A DNA stretch of 64,000 nt. It comes from Spirodela intermedia. Lineage: Eukaryota > Streptophyta > Magnoliopsida > Alismatales > Araceae. The stretch lies in assembly GCA_902729315.2 (NCBI GenBank), contig LR746277.1, forward strand, positions 2,795,001 to 2,859,000, read 5' to 3'. Shown here in pieces: positions 21,970-33,217 of the stretch. Position numbers and translations under genes: made by a program. The notes under the pieces were generated by a model. It was not told the DNA's origin, ran no database searches, and saw only the letters and a list, made by a program, of their open reading frames with translations. Numbering within the stretch: the stretch's first letter is position 1; each line of letters begins with the position of its first letter.

Positions 21970-24968
21970 GGGTTAGCTATTAGGAAGCGTAACTCGGCCC
22001 AGCAGACGAAACCGGGCTGCCGCGAAGAGGATAAGACACGAATCTCCTCCAACGAGCTTTCTTCCTTTGCAGCAGGATTCCCCCGTCCATATCTTCTTTC
22101 CTGCAGAATCTCCCTTCCTTGGAGGCAGATTCAAAACGGATCCTAGACAAACCGTGCCGAAATTTGGTTTATGTTGGTAGAGAAATGGGCGTTCAGTTAT
22201 CTCGATTGCATCAGATGCAATCAACAACCCTGCAGGGCGAAGAAAGGGCGGATGGGAAGGCGAGGAACGTAAGACATGGCTCGTCGCTTGAAGAACACGT
22301 CGGAGACTCTGTCTGCAACGGGAAGCATAAGCTGCATTCCTTAAGAGCAAAGATGATCCTTGCTCGGGCCACCACCAGGCGGTGACCCACCAAACTCAGC
22401 CCCAGTCTGGATATCTATTATAAGCCTCATATAACAGATCATATACAAGCAATGTGCCAAGTCCATGTGAAGTCTGAGCTCAGCCTGACTGTCCAAGACT
22501 CGATCGTAGACATCTTCGTGCTAAACTGCGCAATGGATGGTTACTTTCCCCATTTGATCCACTCAAGCATCCTAATCCGACTGGTCCACATCATAGTCAT
22601 CGAGAGGCAACGTACCATCGCTGGGGTCAATCTGCAGCTGGCTTTACAGGCTACTTGCCCTACCCACATCATGCCAACAGGGCCACAGTGATCTATGATT
22701 TAATATGCTGCTAGCTTGAGAAAGGGCCACCCAGAACTCACTGTCCGGCAGATAGTCACAAATCTGTAACATAACGGCATTTGCCCAGACGAACGAGTCC
22801 TCATTCTATGTGAGAAGACGTCTTTCCATAGATCCGTCACTCAGAGTTTTGGACGGAACAGTTGACATCATTCGGCTGAAAATAATGCATCGGGCAATGA
22901 AAGGGGTATTAAAGCTCAACTCATTTAAAATTATACAAACTCTACAATTTTCCACCGGTTTATTATTCTAACTTATCATACAAGGAGTCATCCGTCCTCT
23001 TATTGTGTGGTTGGACCCAGGTTCAGCAGCTTCCGGGTTATTCCCCGTCGGTTGCTCCCTTTCCTTCCCTCTTCTTGTGATGTGTCACGTTTTCTCTCGA
23101 TCAAACAAACTCCATGAAACCAGCTCTAGCATCTCTGCAATTCATTACGGCGCTCTCTTCTATTTCTTCGAAGCATGCCTATACTGCAGCTATCTCCCAT
23201 CATTAATTCTGATGCGCCTCAGAAGAAGAGAGCTTTATTTGTCTCATCAGGAAGTCAAACGCTTTATAACACGTTGAACTGCTTCATTGCTGGTCCACTC
23301 CATTTGCTGGTTCGGTCAACGGTTCCTTCCTAGCCTCTCAATCGTCGACCTTGGTGGACTCCAAAATGGATTTTTTTATTACAAGAAATTCCTCCTCCGA
23401 AGATCCGATTGGAGGAGCACCAGAGCCAAAGTCCTTTCTTCTGGTATCAAATGAAGAGGCGGCTAGCAATCGATCGCGACGTATTCCGTTCTGACTTTCC
23501 TCATGTGGGTGCCAACCAGGACACGGAATCGACCGGCGGCGAGCTGCATTCCTCTCCACTCTTCCTTCCACGGTTTCGATCGTCCGCGGCGACGGCAACA
23601 CACGGTAAGAGGCGTTTTTGCCATCGCCGCATCTCTGAGCCTCCTATTTAATGGAGCGGAGGTCCGAAAGAGGCGTTGTGGGAGTAACCTGGTGCAGAGA
23701 GGGGAGTCAACGAACACATTTCGACGACGGTACAGCCCATCTTTCTCATACTTCTCCACAGCGCGAGGCCGTTCCCTTCTCCGCTCGCCTGAGCTGCGAT
23801 AGCAAGGTCCCGGCGGCGAACTCCCCCTACGCAGAGGTACGAGGCCTTCTTCATCTAGTTGCCCATACTTCGTCCGCCGCATGATTTCCGGAAAGGGGGG
23901 ACGTCAGGAATAGTGAACCTTTGTTAAGTAGGGATCGTAGGAACCGAAACCACACAGCGAACGATAAATTATTTTCCTAGAATGGTATCTCGCAAAGTTA
24001 GTCAAAGCCCGGGTGGCCATGGCAGAACTTTACGAGCCTCTTGGAGCCTGCAGGAGCTGCGAAGGGCAGCCATGAACTATGGAGAGAGACGCAGGACTGA
24101 GAGGATAGAGAGGAGATTGACCGAGGAAGCGGGGTTTCGAACACTAACCTGAGGAAGAGAGTTGAGCTAGAGAATCACACAAAAAACAAGAGAATATGGG
24201 TCTTAGATTTTAAGACTGGGGATCTACATATCAACCAAAATTTGATCTTTGCAAGGACTGGAGAGATTTTGATGAGCCATCGAATTCCTGTTCGCGTGAA
24301 GATTGTGAGAAAAAGAATTCACAAAATTACGTTCCTATTTTTGTGTTATCCATCTGCCCTTCTTGAGAAATACTAAAACCTCTATAAATTACCAGTCCTT
24401 TATAATAAATATCCAATTATTAGACACAATCACGAAAAAATTTAGACCACTAGAGCGTCTATCTTGGGCTGAAAGATGAACGTCTCTTTGGTGATTTATT
24501 TCCGATTTAGAAGGACTATTTTTCAGCGATGAGATGGTAGGGGAAACGCCATTGTTGACTTTTGGGAAACAGCGTTTTCGTCAGATAAGCTAACTATAAT
24601 TAAAATACGCCGATGAATGGCCATATATTTTTCCTACAAATAGACAGCTCATACCAGGAGCCAGGCCGTGCCGGAAATTTCCTGTTCTTGACCGGCTTCA
24701 TCTGACTCCCTCTCTGTAATAGCGGGGCCGGGGAACTACCTAAATCTGAGAAGAGCAGAAGTTACCCAAATCAGGCGAAAACTTTGTTGACAACCTCTGC
24801 TTCTCGCTCCCCTCCGGCACCGAACACAATGTAGAGGACCAAGCCGGCCCTTCTCTCTGCAGCAGCCACGGTCACTGGTCCGGAGGGCAGATGGCAGCAG
24901 GTGGGAGGTCCAATGGTGCCCAACAAGCCTGCTGCTGCCGGGGTCAAAAATGAGGGCAGTGGAGGGCA
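21970..24968 (+). repeat. Segmental duplication block B, copy 1 (leader region of CNL-B)
   Basis: 21985-23880 aligns with 56621-59417 (the latter with a 1.2-kb insertion), and 23756-24968 aligns with 33218-34514. It ends about 165 bp before the start codon of CNL-B, so its right half contains the promoter and 5' leader of that gene. A 'cctacaaatagacagctc' run at 24639-24656 is conserved in the 34 kb copy and may be a core-promoter element. A GC-rich part (23400-23900) carries overlapping open frames and a donor-like site at 'gcagag|gtacgagg', conserved in all three copies; these may be a non-coding first exon. Confidence 0.82.
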
Positions 24969-25010
24969 TCCGCCGCCGGTGCTCGGCAGCGCCGCCGCTG
25001 AACCCAGCAA
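24771..25010 (-). other. Conserved minus-strand open frame upstream of CNL-B, unknown
   Basis: A 79-codon frame with A-G-L-L-G-T-I-G-P-P-T-C-C-H-L-P and V-N-K-V-F-A at its end. The copy at 34317-34595 keeps nearly the same product over about 65 residues. The plus strand is open here as well. It lies in the CNL leader, so it may simply be a conserved transcribed leader rather than a protein. Confidence 0.2.
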
Positions 25011-25133
25011 GGGAGATGAACGATACCCTGTGTGGGACGCAATGCCCTGCCCAGAAGATCTTCCCTATCCCCACTTATCTCACTCCGACTTATTCCCTGT
25101 CCAGGAAAAGTGAGGGCTCTGAGATCATCGTCC

Positions 25134-28028
25134 ATGGCGGAGGCTCTGTTCTTCCTCTTAATCGAGCAGATCGGGACCGCCTTGGCCGAGGAAGCAATTA
25201 ATCACGCCAGTTTCCTGTTCGTGCGGGAGAGAACGATACTGACGCAGGTCCGGAGCAGGATGAACCAGATCAAGAGCGAGTTCGAGGTCATCCAAGCCTT
25301 CTTGAGCCACATTGGCACGAGGAAGGAGAACGACCGACTCCTGGAAGCCTGGGTGAAGCAGGTAAGAGAGGTGGCATTCGCAGTGGAGGACACTATGGAC
25401 CAGTACATCTACCTCTTGGCTGAGCGCCACAGAAGAAAGAGCAGGGGCTTCCCGAAGAAGATCCTCCGCAGGCCTTCTATCTCCAGGGGCTGGCACAGCA
25501 TCGCCGACGAACTGGAGGAGATCTTGAACAGGCTCCACCACCTGAGGGACATGAAGGAAAGATACGGGATCAAGACAACCAAGGGCGACAACCCGAGTGT
25601 GGCCAATGAGACGCTGCAGAACTTGGCCGACTCCTCCCACTTCATCGACGACGAAGAGATTGTGGGGATAAAGAAGAACAAGAAGCTGCTGGTCCAGTGG
25701 TTGCTGGACAGGGAGCCCCACCGAACGGTCATCGCTGTGTGGGGGATGGTCGGTCTGGGGAAGACGACGCTGGTTTCCAAGGTCTACAGGAGCAAGATAA
25801 TCAAAGCCCACTTCGACTGCCATGCCTGGGTCACTGTCTCTCAGGCCTTCCGGGTTGACGGGCTCCTGAGGCGGATTGTGGGAGAGTTCTTCAAGGAGAA
25901 GGAAGGGGTGATTCCTCAACATATCGACACCCTAGGCAGGAGGGATTTGATCCAGATCCTTCACGACTATTTGGAAGAGAAGAAGTACCTGATCATCCTG
26001 GATGATGTGTGCGGCACAGATGTGTGGAATGAGCTCCGAGATTCATTTCTGGACAATGGGCATGGGAGCAGGATAATACTGACGACTCGGTACCAGAACG
26101 TGGCATCGCTGGCCACAAGGAACCGGGTCATGGAGCTCGAACATCTGAGTGAAGGGGAGGCATGGTTTCTGTTCTGTAGGAGGGCATTCTGGAAGGATAA
26201 GGAGAGGGAATGCCCTCCGGCGGTGGAGAGCCAGGCCAGGGAACTGGTGAACAAATGTCAAGGCCTCCCCTTGGCTATAGTGTCGATAGGGAATTACTTG
26301 TCACTGAGGCAGAAGAAAGAGATTGAATGGAAGAAAGTTCTGGATGATATAAACTGGGTGCTGAATAATAACCCGGAGCTGGGTGTGATGAAGAGCATTC
26401 TGGCGCTCAGCTTGCACGATCTACCCGAGTACCTAAAGAATTGCTTTCTCTATTGCGGGATTTTCCCTGAAAATTACCCCATCAAGAGGAAGAGGCTGAT
26501 CAGATTATGGGTGGCCGAAGGCTTCATCAAGAAGAGAGGGAAACGGAGCATGGAAGAGGTGGCAGAGGACAACCTCAACGAGCTCATCCAACGATGTATG
26601 CTTCAAGTCACAGAAAGGAATGATTTCGGGAGGGTGAGAGCATGCAGGATGAATGCGATCATGCGAGAGCTGGCCCTCTCGATCTCTGAAAGAGAGGACT
26701 TTTACTCTGTGCGTGGACCTACGGATACAAGTTCAGCGAATGATGCCCGCCGACTGTCGGTCCACAGATGCGGCAGCAATATGCATTTTGACAGAAGAAC
26801 CATGCTGCATCTTCGATCATTTATATACTTTGATACCACGATATTTCCAATGAAACTCAGCTTCAAGCTACTAAGGGTCCTAGATCTTCAGGGGACCCTC
26901 CTAGAAAGTGTGCCTGATGGGGTGTTCACCTTATTCAACCTATATTACTTGGGCCTCAGGAAAACGAGGATCAGAAAAATCCCCAAGTCAATAAAGAGAC
27001 TCATCAATCTGCAAACTTTGGATCTTGCTTACACTAAGATAAAGTCGTTGCCAGATGGCATCGCAGAATTGAAGAAGCTCCGACACCTGTTTGTTCACAC
27101 AATTGGTGATCAGACTCACAAGAGTTTCAGTGAATTTAGTGGCTTCCCGGCCCCAAGAGGGATATGGGATCTCAAAGACCTGCAAACTCTGCAAGGCGTA
27201 GAAGCAGGAGGCAAGATGGTCAGAAAGCTGAAGCAGATGACCCAACTGCGGAGCTTCAGAATAATGAAAGTGAGGGCCATTCACTGCGGAGATCTATCAG
27301 CTGCCATTACCGAGATGACCCAACTTCACAGACTTGACATTGTGGCTGCAGAGGAGAAAGAATCACTCAACATACAAAGCATATCTGTCCCACCTCCACA
27401 TCTAGAAAAGCTGACATTTCGTGCAAAGCTGGAGGTACCTCCCAAATGGGTTGGCTCCCTTAACAACCTGACTTGGTTGCGGCTATGTTGGTCTGCACTG
27501 AAGGAAGATCCGCTCCCTTCCATCTGTAAATTACCCAACCTGGTCTTCCTTCTGCTTGTAAGGGCATATGATGGACCGAGGTTAGTCTTCCAAGAGGGAT
27601 GGTTTCCTAAGCTGAAGGATCTACGTCTAGTTGATATGGACCATCTGCAGCAACTTGAAATAGAGAAAGTAGCACTGCCAAAGCTGCGTCAGCTCAATTT
27701 GGTGCGCTGTGGAACACTGATGGCGGTTCCTCAGGGCATTTGGTATCTCCAAAAACTTGAAATGCTATACTTGGAAGAGATGCCACAGGAGTTTGTGGGT
27801 ACCCTGAGAAGCCGAAACCACGGCAAGGATGGTCTGTTGAAAAGACATCAGAGTGAAGGCCTAGACGATCACACAAAGATTCCCCCGATCCCACTTGCAA
27901 TCACACATGTGTTCCAGAAAGATGGTAGATGGTACGGAGAAAGTCTGAAGGATGCTGATCTATCACAGTATGAGGAGGAATACATCGCGGCGCTAAGAGA
28001 GGAAATGGATTGGAAGGAAGACAGGTAG
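25134..28028 (+). CDS. CC-NBS-LRR disease resistance protein, RPM1-like (CNL-B)
   Basis: Predicted intracellular immune receptor of 964 residues that binds ADP/ATP and, on sensing a pathogen effector, is expected to oligomerise at membranes. The start is set at 25134 (MAEALFFLLIEQIG), which matches its paralogues; an in-frame ATG at 25032 would add 34 unrelated residues. Coiled-coil domain 1-170 with E-D-T-M-D at 85-89 (EDVID motif). NB-ARC: P-loop G-M-V-G-L-G-K-T-T 204-212, kinase-2 L-I-I-L-D-D-V-C 286-293 (usual final Trp is Cys), G-S-R-I-I-L-T-T-R 311-319, G-L-P-L 377-380, C-F-L-Y-C-G-I-F-P 437-445. The MHD motif reads M-N-A (506-508; codons at 26649-26657). About twelve irregular LRRs fill 560-890, followed by a charged tail. 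Single exon, no breaks. The 5' half is GC-rich. An acceptor-like 'ttccctgtccag' ends at 25104, suggesting a leader intron. A donor-like CAG|GTAGGT overlaps the stop. Confidence 0.95.
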   Translation: MAEALFFLLIEQIGTALAEEAINHASFLFVRERTILTQVRSRMNQIKSEFEVIQAFLSHIGTRKENDRLLEAWVKQVREVAFAVEDTMDQYIYLLAERHRRKSRGFPKKILRRPSISRGWHSIADELEEILNRLHHLRDMKERYGIKTTKGDNPSVANETLQNLADSSHFIDDEEIVGIKKNKKLLVQWLLDREPHRTVIAVWGMVGLGKTTLVSKVYRSKIIKAHFDCHAWVTVSQAFRVDGLLRRIVGEFFKEKEGVIPQHIDTLGRRDLIQILHDYLEEKKYLIILDDVCGTDVWNELRDSFLDNGHGSRIILTTRYQNVASLATRNRVMELEHLSEGEAWFLFCRRAFWKDKERECPPAVESQARELVNKCQGLPLAIVSIGNYLSLRQKKEIEWKKVLDDINWVLNNNPELGVMKSILALSLHDLPEYLKNCFLYCGIFPENYPIKRKRLIRLWVAEGFIKKRGKRSMEEVAEDNLNELIQRCMLQVTERNDFGRVRACRMNAIMRELALSISEREDFYSVRGPTDTSSANDARRLSVHRCGSNMHFDRRTMLHLRSFIYFDTTIFPMKLSFKLLRVLDLQGTLLESVPDGVFTLFNLYYLGLRKTRIRKIPKSIKRLINLQTLDLAYTKIKSLPDGIAELKKLRHLFVHTIGDQTHKSFSEFSGFPAPRGIWDLKDLQTLQGVEAGGKMVRKLKQMTQLRSFRIMKVRAIHCGDLSAAITEMTQLHRLDIVAAEEKESLNIQSISVPPPHLEKLTFRAKLEVPPKWVGSLNNLTWLRLCWSALKEDPLPSICKLPNLVFLLLVRAYDGPRLVFQEGWFPKLKDLRLVDMDHLQQLEIEKVALPKLRQLNLVRCGTLMAVPQGIWYLQKLEMLYLEEMPQEFVGTLRSRNHGKDGLLKRHQSEGLDDHTKIPPIPLAITHVFQKDGRWYGESLKDADLSQYEEEYIAALREEMDWKEDR

Positions 28029-30305
28029 GTCAAAGATAAGAGGCTCTATCTCTCTCTCTCTTTCCCCTGAGATCCATGAATGATGTTGACTCCCAATTTT
28101 TCCTGAGCAGCTAGATTTAACCGATTTGTTTAGTCATAGAGAAACACAAAACCTATAAAGACTGCATCTGTGATAAAGCCCAGTTTCTGGAGGTATGATA
28201 TTAAGAGATGAAAAAGTTAACTCATTCACAAAGGTTGACTAAATTTGGATCCTACTATTGACCATTTTCCAAATGGCTTTCTCCTAGACATCAATAAAGA
28301 GTTAAAAGTTAAAAGCATAGATCCGAACAGTTCACAAAACCGTTCAAGTAAATTTAGATCCTTTCCGAAACCAGTTGGTGCATGCTTTCTTTCCTTTTTT
28401 TCTGGAACTGAATGGTATTTTATAATTGGGTGGTGGTTGAATCCATTGTTGCAATATCTTTTTTACATTACAGAAGAACAACGTACCAGAAAACTCAAGG
28501 AACTATTCCAAGGTTGTCTTCTAGAAACATGAATTTCAGATAAATACATGCTCTTTCTTGCACATTCACAAGACACCAACAGTTCTCTATTATCTAGATA
28601 GATCAAATTTTCCGAATATACTAGCATTTTTTTATCAGCAGCTAATTCTCTCACATCTAGCTGAAGTGCCTATTTAGTAAAATTCACAACCTTCGAAATA
28701 TATTAGCAAAGTCCCATAGACTAGATACGTTTTATTGGCGTATCGCGTTTTCTCACACATCTCTCTCCATCGTGATGCAGTTGAAAGCGCTTGTTACTTT
28801 TCGGGGCCTGACAGCAAGATAAAGCAATATATTCATCAGCATTTCCCCTAAGAGCTCCACTACGAGTGAATCAGGTCGCTCACGCAAAGTAACCCGTCAT
28901 TTTCATGGTATCAACCAAACTGACTGGGCGGTTTCTTTGACGAATCCGGTATTGTATTCTATGTTCCGAGAATAATGCCCACAAAATGGAAGAGATGAGT
29001 TTTCTGACTTGGAAAATGGAATAGTGATCCGTCGACAGTAGGTGCATGGACTGCATTTTTTTCTGTGCCTCCATCCTTCTCAGAGGCGTGTATATTCCTC
29101 ATCCCCCTACCTCCTACGATTCAAATGAACACATGATACGTAAAGTATACATTTCAGCAAGTTCATAGAAAACTAGGTATCTCCCATGTTTCCCCTCGTG
29201 TATTACCAGCATCGGCGGTGCAGTGGAGGCTGCCTTCGGGGGCTTCGGAGGAGGTAGGCTATCGGCTGTGGGTCTGAGGGCCACCGCCAGCGCAGGCTAC
29301 GGACAATCGCCGCCGGCGGAGGATGCAGAAGGTCGGTCACACTACAGGTCAAGCTTGTACCTCGAGCGGCGCTGCAAATACTTGGGCCTTCCTTAATGGG
29401 CTTCGGGCCAGTAGGAGGACGACCAAGGCAGTTCTACGCACCGGTCCGTCCCACTTCAAATTTCGGGCTGACCCAGGAAAACGATTTGGGCCATCTGAGC
29501 TTCAGGAGTGGCTGGGTCCACTAGCTTGGATATAAATATCAGTATATAAGCTAATGTCTACTAACCGTTTGATTTGGAGATTATTGCAAATATGTATTTA
29601 TTAGAAGATAAATTTTAATAATCCCCCGTCATCCTTTAAGAGACCGTGGCAAAAGGAGGAGTTTTAAAAAAAATTAAATAGTTTCGTGGGTTTAATAGAA
29701 GCACTTTTTTCGTGGTTGAGTAACGGAGATATTCGGACCAGTCATGCTGTTGATGGTCCGTTAGCTAAATACGATCATTGGCTCTGTTGGCCTGCCACTG
29801 ACGGAGATGACAATCCGACGTGTGCAAATTGAACCCCTACCCTTCACCGTTGCTCCGGCGAAAGGCGGGCAGATGCCGACTGAGTCGGATAAAATAATGG
29901 ATTTAACTAAAATTTAAATTCTGCTGGGTTCGTTCTCGATTATAATTAGTTAATAAAATAATTACTTAAAAAATACATCAGAGTATCATAATTACCCTGT
30001 AAAAAGCTTAATCAACTTCTAATAAACACGTGGCCCAAATTAAAGGATTTGGCTGCATTATGTAAAAAAATAAATTCTTTATGAATATAATATAGATTTA
30101 ACGAAATTAAAATTATTAATTGGTCCTTTTTAACCGCAATTTCTTCATTCTTTATCATATTTTATGACTTCGTAGTTACCATTCTTTGTACACTTATAGC
30201 AGATGAATGAGTGATTTAAAAATCTATTGGATTCAACTTATCAAGAGCCATGATTTTCAGACAATATATATATTTTAAAACTATGGGAGTAAATATATCA
30301 GCTCA
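28029..30305. other. Intergenic, unduplicated, no gene seen
   Basis: The 3' region of CNL-B followed by unrelated sequence. 29200-29540 is GC-rich with a 70-codon frame (29323-29535) that I do not recognise and that may belong to the 5' end of a decayed gene. The rest is AT-rich. Confidence 0.5.
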
Positions 30306-33215
30306 GGTCCGAAGATTACCTACTAAATGATAGGTGGTAACATCTCAAATTTCGAGCTCAGGGCGATGCGATTATTAACGAAGCATCACCCCAAACGGAC
30401 AACCTTATAATAATGCTACATTAGCAAAAGATGCCGAAGTTTATAGAGGACGAGAAACGGTCAAAGCCTTATCTCCTCGTATTCTGTTCACTTCCAGAGG
30501 TCACTGTCGTCCACAGTATCTTAGTTGGACAAATTGAACGGTTGCCCTCTAGCTGCAGCGCTTGCTTACAGAAAAAATTGGATGGGTTGAACTGGTTTTG
30601 GTTAAAGAATGTGATAGTTCTAGCTGGAGCATTTGTTATTGATGGGGATGTTGCATCTTCTCTTGTCAGGCTGTATGCAATATTCAACCTCCTTTTCATT
30701 GTGTGGACCGATAGAAGGCGGCATTGTACGCCGCCTATTTCGGGAAGAAAACTCTCGTTGACTTCCCTTCCAAAGGGGGATCACGTTTACTTGAAGGAGA
30801 CGAAAAGCTTCCCAACGAAGTATTTTGAATGACTTTTTTCATGTCTCTCTCGTCCGAGCTAACTTGAGCCGCTTTTCTACTGAATTGACATGTCGCCGGG
30901 GTTGCCTGGCCGCTCACTATCGTGGAAAATCTGTAAAGCTTCGCCCGAAGAGTTCCGGCCCTCCTTCCCCCGCTAACCCTAGCTCTTTTCCACTCCAGGT
31001 ACGTATGAATTTGAAGGTTCTAATTCCATCCGCTGAGACTTCCCTGGTTATAGATGCGTAGTAAACTAGTCCTGAATTTTGTTACAGGTTAACATCGGTG
31101 AAATTGACCAACCTAATGCTCCACCATTAACTTGATCAGTTCATTGAATCTATCCAAATCCATCTTGGTCCGATGGCTAGAGCACTTGAAAAGGCTAAAC
31201 TTTTTAACAATTTGTTTTCCTTTATAAATTTCCTATGACCCATGTTATAGTCCGCCACTCAACTAACTTTCCTTATCAATAGTTGTGCTGCTTCATTGGA
31301 ATTTCTGAAGTATCTCTCTCAACAAAAGAAAGGAACTCTAGTAATCTTTCTCTAATTCGTCTGCCTTATATGGTACAGCTAGAGAAACCTGAACCTGTTC
31401 TTTTGTCTCTCTAGAAGTCTGAGAAAAACTGTGTTCACATCTTGTCGTTCTATGGATTTTAATTACTTGCATAGTAAATGACGCAACATATCACAAATAA
31501 TATTTGCATAACGAGGCAGCTTTGGAAACTAAAATTACTCTGGCATTTACAATCATACTGTACGGCTTGTGATGGAATGGATTTTCAGAAACCTTATGCA
31601 CAAGCATTATCAGCATCTTGGCGCAAAATGTTAGAAATTTCATACGCTGCCAAGCAAATACAGCCATGGCGAAATAAAATTTTACCGAGCACTGGATTTT
31701 ATCATATTTTTTCAGTTTTTAATGGAACTTGAAGAATTGATGAGGCGGTCGCAACTTATCTTGTCTTCGTGTTCAGTTCCGTTCACCCAGTCATGGTCTT
31801 CCACAGTATATTAGTTGGGTAAACTTAATAGTCAGTTTCCAGCTTACGCACATACGGCAATTGCTTATAGAACTTAGATTTCATCTTCGCATCCTATTCT
31901 GCAGCTTTAGTGACCGATCGGGATATCCGATCTTACGTGGACGTAATTCAGTATTTGGTTTCTTCTTGTTGACGGGTCAAAAGTAAGCTGTTGATGACAT
32001 CCAATTAAGAACTCTAATTCGTCTCATTAAACCGAGATAACATGTTCTTAGGGTTCCCTAGAGGCCCATTCTTATCGAAATATAATCTGCCTATATCTTA
32101 GTTCCGGACCTAGCCCGATTCTCCGCATCTCTTCCATTTCTTCAGCAGATATGGTCTCCACCACGTCTGCAGAAGATGTATCTTCCCGGCCATTTTTGTC
32201 CAGGGAAATTATATGATGCCTGCTGCTAAGCGAGAGAAAGAAACTAAATAAAATGATTGTCCTCCTGTGGGATGCGGCGTCCTCGTTGGATGTTGTTGAC
32301 CATGGTACGCTTGGATTAGGTCTTCAATTGTAGGTTATGATGCCACCCCTTCTCCCATACCCCTCCTCCAAGACTTTGACTGCTGAGAAAAGCGTAATTA
32401 TTTTTCACGTTATGAACTGCTGGTGTATTTTGATGGCGTGTTACCATTGGTATCATTGCGCAAGCTATAAGTTCGTCGGACCCTGACTTGATAAATTCGT
32501 CGGACCTAATGATATAAATTCATCCTGGGTTCGAACAATTAAAGCATCTAGAAAAGAGTAAATTGTTCTCCTAGATAAATTTCTCGTTTGCTGTTTGCTT
32601 TTTTCAAGACTACTTTGGGGAATAAATTCAATCAGAAGACCATAAACGAGACAATAATCCTTCATTTGGTCGGAAATAGTTAAATCGGAAGGATACTTTC
32701 ATGGTATCAGCAGTAACGTAATGATCGACACCCCTTTGTGAGTTTAGGATGAAAAACTTGATTTCTCTATCTCAGTATACGAGAAAAGAGGGTATCTACA
32801 CAAGCTTATACCAAGTCATTCGGACAATCTCATCTCTTTCTACTTGTTTCTGTCAACACCTGATGAAAGAGAGTTTAAATTACGTCAATCTTTTTGGTCC
32901 ACTGTTCTTCAACCTAAAAAATCTCCTATGAATATGTCTAATCGAGTTAGAGAGTCATGTCAAAAGGAAGAAAAGGGTGTATACCATTTATATTTTCCTC
33001 TGGTGTAATTTTAGATAAGAATATGATATCCGAAAAAACAACTATTCGAATTTGGTTTGGGCTATTCCTTAATCTCTTGAGCAGTGAAATTAATCGAAAA
33101 TACTCTGTCGATTCATATTTTATCCTGCAACCGTTAACCGTGTTGATGGAGATATATCGTATCTATCTTGCAGAATAAGCGTTTGACTCATTTTTGAGAA
33201 CCCTTCGTCCACTAC
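30306..33215 (+). repeat. Segmental duplication block A, copy 2
   Basis: Aligns with 14632-17671 throughout. Differences include the loss of about 45 bp near the leader ('catctaatcgcatctcttcag' is absent), loss of part of the intron-like region after 31230, a ~108-bp insertion at 32225-32332 and a small local duplication of 'ataagttcgtcggacc' (32466 and 32489). It should lead into a CNL gene but instead joins block B sequence at about 33215-33222. Confidence 0.85.
30431..30832 (+). CDS. Hypothetical small ORF within block A copy 2 (133 codons)
   Basis: Counterpart of 14768-15142, starting with the same MPKFIEDEKRSKPYLL. The C-terminus is extended and different because of small indels. Product unknown. 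The minus strand is open for 76 codons over the same bases. See the first copy for the doubts about coding status. Confidence 0.22.
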   Translation: MPKFIEDEKRSKPYLLVFCSLPEVTVVHSILVGQIERLPSSCSACLQKKLDGLNWFWLKNVIVLAGAFVIDGDVASSLVRLYAIFNLLFIVWTDRRRHCTPPISGRKLSLTSLPKGDHVYLKETKSFPTKYFE

Positions 33216-33217
33216 AC

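Noticed and set aside
25032-25133. Upstream in-frame ATG that would extend CNL-B by 34 residues
   Set aside because: The added residues do not resemble any CNL N-terminus, an acceptor-like site lies inside, and MAEAL... at 25134 matches the paralogues.
25158-25922. 254-codon minus-strand frame opposite CNL-B
   Set aside because: Shadow of the GC-rich CNL coding sequence; the plus-strand frame has the whole NLR domain set.
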